Part shown: in pieces, positions 32,660 through 42,393 of the stretch
How positions within the stretch are numbered: the stretch's first letter is position 1
Layout of the letters: each line of letters begins with the position of its first letter
Assembly (NCBI RefSeq): GCF_900109075.1
Contig: NZ_FNYS01000027.1
Coordinates: forward strand, 1-43,499
From: Myroides marinus
Lineage (GTDB): Bacteria; Bacteroidota; Bacteroidia; Flavobacteriales; Flavobacteriaceae
Direction of reading: 5' to 3'
Length of the DNA stretch: 43,499 bases
Notes under the pieces: generated by a model
Seen by the model: only the letters and a program-made list of their open reading frames with translations
What the model was told of the DNA's origin: nothing
The model's database searches: none
Translations under genes and position numbers: made by a program

Positions 32660-34546
32660 TTACCCTCTCCTACTCTTACTAGCTTTAATCACTTTTCCCC
32701 ATCCTGTAGGAACAATCTTATTACTGCGCATCCATACTAAAGCTTTATCTAATTTATCTTCATATTTTTCCTTCTGTTCATCCCAAGCCAAAAAGTCTTG
32801 TTTCAATAAAGCATCAGTAATCATCTCTTTTTGGATTATTCTATTGTTCCATACAGCATATAAAGTAGAAACAATTTCTGGTTGTTCATAATTACAATCC
32901 TTAAAAATATGAATAAATGCTCTTATCTGCTCTCTTAGATTATCCTCTATAAAACTTGTATAATCCTTAGTGTCATAATGATTCACACCTGAAATAATAT
33001 GATTTAAGCTTCCTAATTCTTCAATTCTATACCATTTATCCTCAATAACCTCATTCCAGAACTTAGTTGCAAAAGCACCATCATAAGGTCCTGCGGCATG
33101 CTTATAATAAGCCTGCTCTAAACTACCCTGTACTATATGATACTCCACTAAATGCAGTAACTTCATAAACTTAGTTTTTCCGAAAGATTTATCTCCTAAC
33201 GATTGATTAACAATATAAACTGCAAGTGCTTTTCTTCGTAAATACTCCTCATCACCAAATAAATCTCTAATACGTCCATCACTTTTAACAGTACTCACCT
33301 TTTGATCTACCACATCCCCCACACTTACCTGTCCATTCATTAACATTGGCAATAACCAATCACGTAACTCAGCTAACTCTTGGTTTTGTTTTAAGTTATT
33401 TTGAATTTTGCAATAAATTGGATTTACTTTTGAATTAAATTGCTCTACATGATTTAAATCTGGCTTAATAATTCTAAAATTATTAATCATTGAAGAATTC
33501 AAATTATTAATATTAGTTCCTAAACATTCATTTCTAATTGTATTAGAAACAAACTCAGACTGCATATATTCATATATATAATATTTTAAATTATTTTTAG
33601 CAACTATCTTAGCGCAAAATGCTCCAAATGATACTACTTTATCTAATAAAAAGAGTCCATTTTTCCCAATATGATCAATGCTTCCACTTGACATTGTTAT
33701 AAGTATATCAAATACATTTAGAATTTGATCATATGAAACCATCTTTTTTGAGACTAAAATAGGATTATCAATATCAATTTTATTTCCTGTAATATTAGTT
33801 GCCCTTAAAATTGGAATAGATTCAGTTGTAGATGATTTTTGAATATCATCTTTACCATAACTTACACCACGAACTAAGTCTACTAAATCTCCAAATCTCT
33901 TCACCTCCCATCCTTCAGGTATTTCTCTCTTCAATACCTCATTATACAACATCTTGCCTCCAGACGATTTATAAGGTTTACCTTCTTCATTAGGAAAATC
34001 AAACTGCACAAACCAATAATCATATAACGTCTTCGCCATCTGCTCCAACTCCACATTAATCTTATTGTTTAAATCTATTTTATCATCTAAAGCTGATAAT
34101 ACAGAAGCTATTTTTTGTTGAGTGTTTAAATCAAAATTAGATATCTCAAAATCTAATATTTGATTTTTATCTCCCCTAGGCATTTTTGTCCCTTTAGAAC
34201 CAGCCATCATATAATCAAAAAAAGAATCTTGAAACAAATTATAATAAATAAATCTAGAATCATACAAGGCGTTTACTTTAAAATTCAAAACATCAGCAGA
34301 CACACCTCCTTCTTGTCTAGCATAATATATTTTTTTTAAATATGGTCTAATATTAGATACTAAGATATTTCCTTTAACATACTTAGAAGTATTAGTCTCT
34401 GAACTTGGCAATTGATGTATTATATCTACTCCTTGTTTATTTTGTAAAAGATTATCAGTAGAAATATATGTTTCAATATTAAGTTCTTTATAAGACATCT
34501 TATCTTTAGAATACGACAATACTGATCTCAACTTAATTTTACTCAT
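32660..34546 (-). CDS. hsdS: Type I restriction specificity subunit (HsdS) with C-terminal Panacea/DUF4065-like extension
   Basis: A 628-residue protein, about 200 longer than usual HsdS. Target recognition domain 1 covers residues 1-140, with a conserved coiled helix at 141-180 (NTQQKIASVLSALDDKIDLN). Domain 2 is about 212-365 with its helix at 366-405 (ending RDWLLPMLMNGQVSVG). Residues 433-620 form an extra domain with KFMKLLHLVEYH and AAGPYDGAF, which resembles the Panacea/DUF4065 fold of antitoxins. It overlaps hsdM by 8 bases. The DNA site cannot be predicted by eye. Confidence 0.88.
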   Translation of the reverse strand: MSKIKLRSVLSYSKDKMSYKELNIETYISTDNLLQNKQGVDIIHQLPSSETNTSKYVKGNILVSNIRPYLKKIYYARQEGGVSADVLNFKVNALYDSRFIYYNLFQDSFFDYMMAGSKGTKMPRGDKNQILDFEISNFDLNTQQKIASVLSALDDKIDLNNKINVELEQMAKTLYDYWFVQFDFPNEEGKPYKSSGGKMLYNEVLKREIPEGWEVKRFGDLVDLVRGVSYGKDDIQKSSTTESIPILRATNITGNKIDIDNPILVSKKMVSYDQILNVFDILITMSSGSIDHIGKNGLFLLDKVVSFGAFCAKIVAKNNLKYYIYEYMQSEFVSNTIRNECLGTNINNLNSSMINNFRIIKPDLNHVEQFNSKVNPIYCKIQNNLKQNQELAELRDWLLPMLMNGQVSVGDVVDQKVSTVKSDGRIRDLFGDEEYLRRKALAVYIVNQSLGDKSFGKTKFMKLLHLVEYHIVQGSLEQAYYKHAAGPYDGAFATKFWNEVIEDKWYRIEELGSLNHIISGVNHYDTKDYTSFIEDNLREQIRAFIHIFKDCNYEQPEIVSTLYAVWNNRIIQKEMITDALLKQDFLAWDEQKEKYEDKLDKALVWMRSNKIVPTGWGKVIKASKSRRG

Positions 34547-36155
34547 ACTTCAATCCTTTTAATTGTTTCTGAATTTCAGTATCTAATTCATTTCCTTGTT
34601 TAAATAATGTAGCTAAACGATCTTCAAAGCCATTCATCTTCTCTGCAAACTCATCTGCAGTAATATCTACATACTCTATCTTCACCTCGAAGTACTGCCC
34701 AGCAGAGAAAGAATAATTCTTTGCTTTTATCTCCTCTTTAGTTACCACTACAGATAGATCTTCTACAACAGTTTTACTATTAAACGTATCTGTAATTTTC
34801 GCTTCTTCAGCTAGAGTTAGTACTGTACGTTGATTCTTACCATCTTTTATTGTTTCTCCTAACTTAGAAGCATCCATTAAGATGATATGTTCACTATCTG
34901 CTTGCTTATCTATAAATAGCACAGATACGTTAGTCCCTGTACTGGCAAATATATTACTTGGCATACTCACCACTCCACGCAGCCATCCATTCTCTATCAG
35001 GCGTTCGCGTATCTTCTTCTCTATACCACTCTGAGCTGTTATAAAACCTGTAGGCAATACAATAGCCGCTTTACCTGTATCTTTTAGACTATGCATAATA
35101 TGTTGAATAAACAGCAAATAGATAGCCATTGATTCTTTCTTACTCTTAGGTATATTAGGTATTCCCGCGAAAAAACGCTCCTTAAATACATCTTTATCTA
35201 AGTCTCCATGAAAATCACTAAAATCTAACTTGAATGGAGGATTTGATACTATATAGTCAAACTTTTGATCTAAGTAAGAAGGTTGAGCAATTGTATTCGT
35301 TTTTATAATATTTGGAATAGAATGCGTTAAGTTGTTTAACACAAGGTTCAGACGCAACATATTACTCGATTTCTGAGAGATATCCTCAGAATATATGGTA
35401 CAGTTCTCTTCTCCTATCTGATGTGCTATACTCATTAATAACGTTCCCGATCCTGCAGATGGATCATAGCACTTCACTCCTTTTACAGGTTCTGGTACTA
35501 AGATATCCGCCATAATACGAGCTACTGCATGAGGAGTATAATACTCTGCATACTTCCCTCCCGAATCTGTGTTATAGTCTTTAATCAAGTATTCGAAAAT
35601 AGTAGCGAAGAAGTCATACTTCTGTTCAAACATCTCTTCAAAACTAAACTCAAATAATTTATTAATCAACGCTTTTGCAAAAGCATCTCGTTGAGAAGCA
35701 TCTGATATAAACTGTGTTAATTCGTCAAACAGTGTATCTTTTGCACCTGAAAAAGATTTAATAGAAAATACCTCTGCATTATCAATCGAAATCTGACGAA
35801 GAGTATCGTCAAAAGTCTTAGCAAAATCACCGTCATTTTGTCTTTTAAACAAATGAGAAATCAAATGCTCTGGTTGTAAGTGTGGTATATTAGCATCCAA
35901 ACTCGCTAACATAAACTTATAATCATCTTTCCCTAATGCTTCTAACGCTTCCGAAAAATCCTTTGCACTTGCCATTTCTGGCATTTCCTTCTTTACTTCA
36001 TAACGAAACTTATCATTTAAGAACTTATATAAAAATACTTGGGTAATAATCTTAAATTCATTTCCATCATTTCCTAAACCGTAATTAGCACATACGCTCT
36101 TTAGGTTGTCGATTAATGATTTTGTCTTCGTTATGAATGTTATATCTTGTGTCAT
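34539..36155 (-). CDS. hsdM: Type I restriction DNA methyltransferase subunit (HsdM)
   Basis: A 538-residue N6-adenine methyltransferase of the type I kind. The N-terminal HsdM_N helical domain covers 1-180. The SAM-binding motif is DPSAGSGT (231-238) and the catalytic motif is NPPF (305-308), with AEYYTPHAVARIM in front. It protects host DNA and is the core of the HsdRMS complex. It follows the PD-(D/E)XK gene by only 3 bases. Confidence 0.97.
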   Translation of the reverse strand: MTQDITFITKTKSLIDNLKSVCANYGLGNDGNEFKIITQVFLYKFLNDKFRYEVKKEMPEMASAKDFSEALEALGKDDYKFMLASLDANIPHLQPEHLISHLFKRQNDGDFAKTFDDTLRQISIDNAEVFSIKSFSGAKDTLFDELTQFISDASQRDAFAKALINKLFEFSFEEMFEQKYDFFATIFEYLIKDYNTDSGGKYAEYYTPHAVARIMADILVPEPVKGVKCYDPSAGSGTLLMSIAHQIGEENCTIYSEDISQKSSNMLRLNLVLNNLTHSIPNIIKTNTIAQPSYLDQKFDYIVSNPPFKLDFSDFHGDLDKDVFKERFFAGIPNIPKSKKESMAIYLLFIQHIMHSLKDTGKAAIVLPTGFITAQSGIEKKIRERLIENGWLRGVVSMPSNIFASTGTNVSVLFIDKQADSEHIILMDASKLGETIKDGKNQRTVLTLAEEAKITDTFNSKTVVEDLSVVVTKEEIKAKNYSFSAGQYFEVKIEYVDITADEFAEKMNGFEDRLATLFKQGNELDTEIQKQLKGLKYE

Positions 36156-36158
36156 CGT

Positions 36159-37259
36159 TTATCTCAATACTTTATTAGCAACATCTTCTATTTGCTCTTG
36201 TACTTCTATTCTTCTATTCTCTACTTGCTCTCTTAATTGTAAGAATTTCGCTTTAGTTGTATCGTAATCCAACTCCCCTTGCTCATTAAAAGCCATCCAT
36301 GCTGTTCTCTCAAATTTAGATAATATCATAAAATTATGAACAGATATTCTACCTTGCTTTAGTAAGCAAGTCTTCAATGTTTGATCCTCGACAAACAAGT
36401 CATACACTTTATTGAAAATTGATTTGATATCTTTACTTCTTAATTTCTCTTGAAACTTTTTATATGTTTTACCTCTTTCTTCTCTTAGTTCCCCTAAATC
36501 TATCTTTAATTTTAATTCTAAACGATCTAATTGAATATAGACGTAGGGTAATACTCCGCAATATTCATAATCATTAGCATAATAAGCACGAGTACCACGT
36601 TGATCATTATACTTCCAATTTGTAAAAACACTATCTTCTTCTAATTTCTTGTAGAAAGCTTCTAACACATCTGTATCAACATCTATCGTATCTTGTTTAA
36701 TATACTTATAGAACTCTGCTTGTCTTCTTAAACGTTCAAATGATCTAAGATAAAAATCTCTAAAAAAAGGATGCTCTATCTTAGTAGAATACTTCTTAAA
36801 GATTTGCATTAAATCTTTAAGATTCTTACTTGTCCAAAATTTACTAAATTCACTGTTCTTAAAAACATTCTCTGATTCTATCCCTGATTTAAAATAAACA
36901 CAGTTTAACGATTTAAAACCCAATTTTTGAATTTCTTTTTCAGCAACCTTATAGTATCTCTCTAATTGATCGTTACCTAAAGTACTAAAAGTTTTATCCT
37001 CTATGATAATTAGATGACTACCATTTATTTCTATCCATATATCAATACTCTTTACTTGTGTTTTAATTACAAGTGTAGTTATTGGTTCTTTAAAATCTAA
37101 TAATTGATCAAAACAATCTAGAGCCAATAAATGTAGATTCTTATGATCTATTTTATACTCAGGTTTTGCAAAACTTAATATCCAACATAGAAAAGCATCT
37201 TGTGACAACTCCTTGGTTGCATAATCAAAAATATTGGGTGTATTTATATCTTGTGTCAT
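36159..37259 (-). CDS. PD-(D/E)XK nuclease-like protein within the hsd operon
   Basis: A 366-residue protein with a PD-(D/E)XK_4-type core: Asp73 (SIDIWIEI), Glu87-x-Lys89 (IIIEDKT), then Gln98 in QLERYYK. These resemble catalytic residues of the restriction-type fold. The C-terminal half is helical and charged with no recognised domain. It lies between hsdR and hsdM, with gaps of 1 and 3 bases, so it is co-transcribed with them. It may be an accessory DNA-cleavage protein, or a separate defence gene carried along. Confidence 0.8.
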   Translation of the reverse strand: MTQDINTPNIFDYATKELSQDAFLCWILSFAKPEYKIDHKNLHLLALDCFDQLLDFKEPITTLVIKTQVKSIDIWIEINGSHLIIIEDKTFSTLGNDQLERYYKVAEKEIQKLGFKSLNCVYFKSGIESENVFKNSEFSKFWTSKNLKDLMQIFKKYSTKIEHPFFRDFYLRSFERLRRQAEFYKYIKQDTIDVDTDVLEAFYKKLEEDSVFTNWKYNDQRGTRAYYANDYEYCGVLPYVYIQLDRLELKLKIDLGELREERGKTYKKFQEKLRSKDIKSIFNKVYDLFVEDQTLKTCLLKQGRISVHNFMILSKFERTAWMAFNEQGELDYDTTKAKFLQLREQVENRRIEVQEQIEDVANKVLR

Positions 37260-37260
37260 A

Positions 37261-40200
37261 TTATCTATTTTGATACTGTAGTAAATATTCGTTTACTATC
37301 AGGTGATTGATACTTTCTGTAGTATCATAATCTAATGGAATGTTTTCCTTCTTTTTAAACTCAGCAATAACTACCTGCATCATATATTTCTTAAAGAAAG
37401 CTTCGTTGTTAATGATATCTTCTTGATGTTCTAACTTTTCATCCACCTGCCACTTTACCTGCATTAAAGCATTGTGTAACTGCAATTCTTTAGCATTTAA
37501 AGTCTTCTTTTCTGTCAATCGCTTATGAATACGAGCATACTTATCATCATTCTCATACTTAGCTTTAATCAAAGCATTTTTTCTATTTAGTTCCTTTGCT
37601 TTATCATAGATACCACGTAGTAGATGCATATGTTCTACCATATCTTCTTGTGTAGTCTCACTTAGATTCTTCTTCTTAAAAATACGCTCCAACTCCTCGC
37701 GCAAAGATACAAACTGAGGATCATTCTGATCAAAATTATTTTGCAAAGACTCTCTTGTTTGACGTAAAATGTCTTTAAATGCATCAGCCAGAACTAATTC
37801 GCTCTCATCAACTTTTATAAATTGAAATACAATATCCTCTAATGCCGTATTCAATAGATTCTTAGAAACATCTTCATTACCAATACTCTCTACAAAGTTT
37901 AAATTATCTAAGCGTCCTTGAGCCTCAATCAATAATCCATTCCATATATCAAAATCAGCTATACCATCTAAAGCTTCATAATTGTTAACAGCTATTATAT
38001 TCTTTAACTCCTTTGCTAATCGCAAAGCATTTATCAATTTAGTTACTACCTTCTTATCATTTATCTGTTCAATCTGCTGTGAGAATATCTCCCTATTCTG
38101 AGTATCATAATGAAACAGTGTTTCTTTTATCTCTTTTATTTCCTGTTCTATCTCTTCTTCTGTTTTGAATAGATAAGAGTACATCTCCATCTCATCTCCT
38201 AATTGCTCTTGTAGTTCATCAAAATACAATTTATTAGTACGATCAAAAGCTTTAGATATATCCGCAAAGTCAACTACGTAACCATATCGGTAATTTCCAT
38301 AAGGTCTATTGACACGAGTTAAAGTCTGTAACAGGTTGTGGTCTTGTACTACTCTTGCCAAATACAGTTTCTTTAATCGCTTAGCATCAAAGCCTGTCAA
38401 AAGCATATTATAAACAAATAGAATATCAATCTTAGCCTTCTTATACGCAGAGATTAATTCTTTCCTGATTGCCTTATCATTCTCATCATGTAATATAAGA
38501 GAAGCAGTCAGTACTGGTTCTTCTTTGCCATACACACTCTTAGGTTCAGCTGCCATAAACAGACTTGCATCAGTCTCCTGCACACCGTATTTCTCTTGAA
38601 ATAATCTAAACAACTCCTTAGCTTGATCTGCAGAATCACAAACAACCATTCCTCCTAAAGTAGTATCTTGATTATCTCTTCTAAACTTAATCAGATCCTT
38701 TGTAATATAGTCTAACAGAGGAGCCGCAAACTTGGGATGTGCATATATCTTACGTGCAGAAATATCCCCTTGTAACACCTTGATTTGATCCATTACCTCC
38801 TTCATCTCCATCTTGAAGTTTCCTTCTATCTGTTCACGTATCAATCGCAAAGTATAACCATCTGCAATAGACATATTATAATAATACTTATGGATATAAT
38901 TCCCAAACAACATCTTAGAATCGTAATCCTTAGCCACCTCTTTTAATAATGGAGTTCCTGTAAGTGCTATAATTACAGCTTTTCTATCTGAATTCATCAG
39001 ATTAGCTAAGAAATTACCTTTAGGATTATAGGACCTATGCGCTTCATCTAAAAAGAAAACTCTCTGTACATCAATATCATAATCCTTCGAGTGAATTGCA
39101 GTAGCATCCTCACTAAACTTCTGAATATTGACTACTGTAATCTCAGGTTCCCCACTGTCGTTATTAATAGCTCCGATAAGTTGCATATCTCTTACAAAAT
39201 CTTGCTTTGAATTGATTGCATTTACTCGCAATCCTCTATTCGAAAATTCTGTAGAAGCTTGAATCAATAAATCTAATCGGTCAACGATAAAGTAGAACTT
39301 AGGTATAATCCCTTTTTTAGCATAATAATGTGTTAGATATTTTACATTATAATAAGCTAAGGCTGTTTTTCCAGACCCTTGCGTATGCCATATTATCCCC
39401 TTCTGTTGTCCATTATCTAACTTAGAAGCTATCGCCTGTGTAGCGAACATTTGTGGATAACGCATAATGTGTTTTTGTCTATCTATCTTACCTCCACTCA
39501 GTTCTTCGACATAAGTAATAGCAAATTGTAATATAAAACCTAAACGTTCTTTAGCAAACAAAGAAGTTAAGATACTATTGGTAGAAGTGTTCTCACTTTT
39601 ATTAGTTATATACTCAGGACTGTGCTTAATAACAGACTTATTATTATCTTTTAGCAACATACTCTCAGTAGTATCATCTAAATCTAAAAGACGTTGTTTA
39701 ACAGGATAATCAGGATCCTCTCTAAAGAAATTAAAGCTAAACTGCCCATAAGATGAAGTAGCATAATAGGCACCATATACCGGATCTACTACTCCTTCTT
39801 CGTACTTCATATTATTAGAGAACACCATCAGTTGGGTAATATTAGCAAAACGTCTAAAATACTTCTTACCAAAACGCACTCCCATTCTTTTGCGTTCTGA
39901 TATAATCCCTTCTTTATTATGTGGCTTTTTAACTTCTATAAAGGCTAAAGGCATTCCATTAATTAACACAGTAATATCTGGACGAAATTCTTCCTCAGCT
40001 GACGTACATGTCAATTCAGTGGTAACGTGAAAACTATTATTATTGAAATTATCAAAATCAATCAACTTGATACCTGAAGTAGCTGTTAGTCGTTCAAAAA
40101 ATTTCTTTCCCAAATCTTCATAATCTAACTCAAGATTTATCTCATCTAATATGCGAAGTGCTTCTTCATCTGTAATATTATTTATCTCTGTAATCTTAGA

Positions 40201-40341
40201 AACAAATATTTCTGTAAAAATATTATTTGCTTCATTTCTATGTTGTTCATTTGAAGGAATATATTGATATCCTAATCGCATTAAATGCCATATAGCAGGA
40301 ATCTTTACACGTGTATCTTCATTAAAAGGATTGTACCCCAT
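37261..40341 (-). CDS. hsdR: Type I restriction endonuclease subunit (HsdR)
   Basis: A 1026-residue protein. The start at 40341 (MGYNPFNEDTR) is chosen; an upstream in-frame ATG at 40413 adds 24 residues with no conserved look. The N-terminal endonuclease domain has Asp122 and Glu136-x-Lys138 (FRPDITV, FIEVKKPH). The SF2 translocase has Walker A TQGSGKT (320-326), DEAH (432-435), TGTP (461-464) and the C-terminal motif QTLTRVNRPYG. The C-terminal part is helical and binds HsdM. All key motifs are intact, so the restriction subunit is likely active. Confidence 0.96.
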   Translation of the reverse strand: MGYNPFNEDTRVKIPAIWHLMRLGYQYIPSNEQHRNEANNIFTEIFVSKITEINNITDEEALRILDEINLELDYEDLGKKFFERLTATSGIKLIDFDNFNNNSFHVTTELTCTSAEEEFRPDITVLINGMPLAFIEVKKPHNKEGIISERKRMGVRFGKKYFRRFANITQLMVFSNNMKYEEGVVDPVYGAYYATSSYGQFSFNFFREDPDYPVKQRLLDLDDTTESMLLKDNNKSVIKHSPEYITNKSENTSTNSILTSLFAKERLGFILQFAITYVEELSGGKIDRQKHIMRYPQMFATQAIASKLDNGQQKGIIWHTQGSGKTALAYYNVKYLTHYYAKKGIIPKFYFIVDRLDLLIQASTEFSNRGLRVNAINSKQDFVRDMQLIGAINNDSGEPEITVVNIQKFSEDATAIHSKDYDIDVQRVFFLDEAHRSYNPKGNFLANLMNSDRKAVIIALTGTPLLKEVAKDYDSKMLFGNYIHKYYYNMSIADGYTLRLIREQIEGNFKMEMKEVMDQIKVLQGDISARKIYAHPKFAAPLLDYITKDLIKFRRDNQDTTLGGMVVCDSADQAKELFRLFQEKYGVQETDASLFMAAEPKSVYGKEEPVLTASLILHDENDKAIRKELISAYKKAKIDILFVYNMLLTGFDAKRLKKLYLARVVQDHNLLQTLTRVNRPYGNYRYGYVVDFADISKAFDRTNKLYFDELQEQLGDEMEMYSYLFKTEEEIEQEIKEIKETLFHYDTQNREIFSQQIEQINDKKVVTKLINALRLAKELKNIIAVNNYEALDGIADFDIWNGLLIEAQGRLDNLNFVESIGNEDVSKNLLNTALEDIVFQFIKVDESELVLADAFKDILRQTRESLQNNFDQNDPQFVSLREELERIFKKKNLSETTQEDMVEHMHLLRGIYDKAKELNRKNALIKAKYENDDKYARIHKRLTEKKTLNAKELQLHNALMQVKWQVDEKLEHQEDIINNEAFFKKYMMQVVIAEFKKKENIPLDYDTTESINHLIVNEYLLQYQNR

Positions 40342-40364
40342 TACAATTTTCTTGATATAAAAAG

Positions 40365-40372
40365 TAAATATA
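40365..40372 (-). promoter_or_regulatory. Possible hsdR promoter (TATATTTA)
   Basis: On the minus strand TATATTTA, one base from TAnnTTTG, follows a TTG by 20 bases and lies 23 bases before the hsdR ATG. It may drive the hsd operon separately from the protease gene upstream. Confidence 0.35.
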
Positions 40373-40458
40373 CCACCCTCACACCTATTGCACAAGAGGA
40401 TTCCCGTAAACAATGCGAATTATTGAGGGAATATAGAACCCAAAACTTTAGAAGTCAA

Positions 40459-41097
40459 TCATCTTTCAAAACAGATATAGTCATCTATATCTACATAACT
40501 ATTACTGTTTAACCACTTATATTTATACTTACCAGTATACACTGTCTCTACATCTATAACAGAATTCCAATATGTAAACAATGGTTTCTCAAAACCTGGA
40601 TCTAAACAAAGTACTTTAGTAATATCTCCATCTAAATCATACTCATACCCCACTGCTACCAAAGCATGGGCTCCACCACTATATTCTAAACTCATCAACA
40701 AAGGAAAATTGTTAGCCACTTTTTGTTTTAAGTCCTCAAAAAAAGCTTCGTTATCCCCCTTATAATAAGTAGTTTTTACCAAGTTTTTAATCCCCTGCAA
40801 TTCATGATGAAGGGCTTTATAATCGTACCCATCTAACACTAATCCTTTCTCATCTAAAAACAAACTCATCAGTTTTCCTAATCGAGTTCTCTTATCTCTA
40901 AGTTGACGTATCCCTATCTCGTTTCTTTTAATAATTCCTAGAAGCATTAAAATCATGCTTACTGAATAAGGAGCGCAGGCTCCATCTAAATCTCCTTGTT
41001 TAATGAAAAAATCATGTGCCTTTCCATTGCTTTTATACTTTGTATACACACCATTTTCAGACAGATACAAACTATCAATAACTTTAATTTTTTTCAT
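40459..41097 (-). CDS. Papain-like (C39-like) cysteine peptidase
   Basis: A 212-residue protein with a likely papain-fold catalytic set: Gln34 (oxyanion), Cys41 (in GACAPYS), His144 (in GGAHALVAVGYE) and Asp166 (in CLDPG). This order and spacing match the C39-like peptidase superfamily. No ABC transporter or signal peptide is attached. It is 10 bases downstream of a PD-(D/E)XK gene and so probably co-transcribed with it. Its substrate is unknown. Confidence 0.75.
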   Translation of the reverse strand: MKKIKVIDSLYLSENGVYTKYKSNGKAHDFFIKQGDLDGACAPYSVSMILMLLGIIKRNEIGIRQLRDKRTRLGKLMSLFLDEKGLVLDGYDYKALHHELQGIKNLVKTTYYKGDNEAFFEDLKQKVANNFPLLMSLEYSGGAHALVAVGYEYDLDGDITKVLCLDPGFEKPLFTYWNSVIDVETVYTGKYKYKWLNSNSYVDIDDYICFER

Positions 41098-41107
41098 GAT
41101 AGTCAGT

Positions 41108-42298
41108 TTATGATTTTAGCAAAATTTGTTCAATAAACTCCTTTAAAATAGTTACTTCCTTCTTAAACTCAATTATAGCTTCACCATTACTCATTGCTAT
41201 TAAACATTCTGGTGTATTCCAATTACATAATATATCAAAACACTTACTACACAACCATCCTACATTACCTTTATCATAATTGTATCCTATAGCATTTATT
41301 TGTACGACAACCTCTTGAGAATACTCTTTTGCTTCTTCTAAATTATTAAAATACCCTACTCCTAAATAAAAATCTACTAGCCCATTCCTACCAAATTCAA
41401 AAAACACACCTAGGTTTTTTTCTTTCATTTCAGGTGTATAAATTGTAAATCCATTGTATCTCTTATACATCTCATTTAATGAAATGTCATCATAATTCAA
41501 AGAAAGCTTGTTTAATTCATCCTTTAGTTCTTGTATAAATCGCTTGTGAATTCTATTTGAAACAGCCTCTCTATAGCTTAATAACTCGTAATAATTTTCT
41601 AATGAGACATTGTCTCTTGTTATTCTATCAATAATTTTTTCATCCATAATATCAGTATTTCTTTGAGAGGTTAATTTCTTAATCAAATGAGCATATTGAG
41701 CAATTCCTTCACGTAATATAGGCAGATCAATACTTTCCTTTCTACATAGATTTAGCCATTTTAATATATCTTTCTCATAAGTTATAAAACTGTCTACAAT
41801 ATCTTTATTTTTATCTGACTCCTCAGTAAATAAACTTAAGTAAACAATATATGCTTTAGGAAAACTGCCTCGATAACGTTCCATCTGATTTGTTGTCTCC
41901 TCAGCATAAATTTTATTCTCTATCAAAAGAACATTATCCATCTTATCTTTGATAAAGATATCTATTCTTCCACCCATAGTATTCGTAACTAAACCAGCGT
42001 AGTGCTCCACCTCTATATACGCTGATTTAAAATCGAAAACACCTATATCAAAAGCACCTGTATTCTTTTTATTATTGTTTAATTGTTCTACAAAAAGTTG
42101 TAAAAAAACACTGCCTTGTCCATGACTCCCTTTTGGGTTTAATAAATCAGCAATAATCCTAGAATGTGTTCTAACCTCATCACTTTCCATCCCAAGCAAT
42201 GAAACTAAATTAAAATCTTCTCCTTGTTGATTATTACTTCTTGTATTATATTCAATTAACGTGATTACATCTTCATAAAACTGAACAACACTATTCAT
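41108..42298 (-). CDS. PD-(D/E)XK nuclease-like protein paired with peptidase
   Basis: A 396-residue protein. Its PD-(D/E)XK_4-type core is Asp113 (GRIDIFIKD), Glu127-x-Lys129 (LLIENKI) and Gln138 in QMERYRG. The preceding segment ESDEVRTHSRIIADLLNPKG is conserved in this family of predicted nucleases. The C-terminal part is alpha/beta with no visible domain. It is distinct from the PD-(D/E)XK gene in the hsd operon. The downstream gap to the peptidase is 10 bases. Confidence 0.82.
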   Translation of the reverse strand: MNSVVQFYEDVITLIEYNTRSNNQQGEDFNLVSLLGMESDEVRTHSRIIADLLNPKGSHGQGSVFLQLFVEQLNNNKKNTGAFDIGVFDFKSAYIEVEHYAGLVTNTMGGRIDIFIKDKMDNVLLIENKIYAEETTNQMERYRGSFPKAYIVYLSLFTEESDKNKDIVDSFITYEKDILKWLNLCRKESIDLPILREGIAQYAHLIKKLTSQRNTDIMDEKIIDRITRDNVSLENYYELLSYREAVSNRIHKRFIQELKDELNKLSLNYDDISLNEMYKRYNGFTIYTPEMKEKNLGVFFEFGRNGLVDFYLGVGYFNNLEEAKEYSQEVVVQINAIGYNYDKGNVGWLCSKCFDILCNWNTPECLIAMSNGEAIIEFKKEVTILKEFIEQILLKS

Positions 42299-42359
42299 AA
42301 TTCTTCTTTTTTAATAGTTCCTAAAAGTACAGTAAACTTCATCATTATCTATATACAAA

Positions 42360-42384
42360 AAAACCGAAGTAATACCTCGGTTTT
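42360..42384 (-). terminator. Hairpin terminator
   Basis: AAAACCGA (42360-42367) and TCGGTTTT (42377-42384) form a hairpin with a 9-base loop, 9 bases past the stop of the 241-residue gene. Confidence 0.65.
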
Positions 42385-42393
42385 ATATTCTTA

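Noticed and set aside
37261..40413. Longer hsdR start at 40413
   Set aside because: The added 24 residues look unlike HsdR N-termini and would cover a promoter-like box; MGYNPFNEDTR at 40341 fits better.
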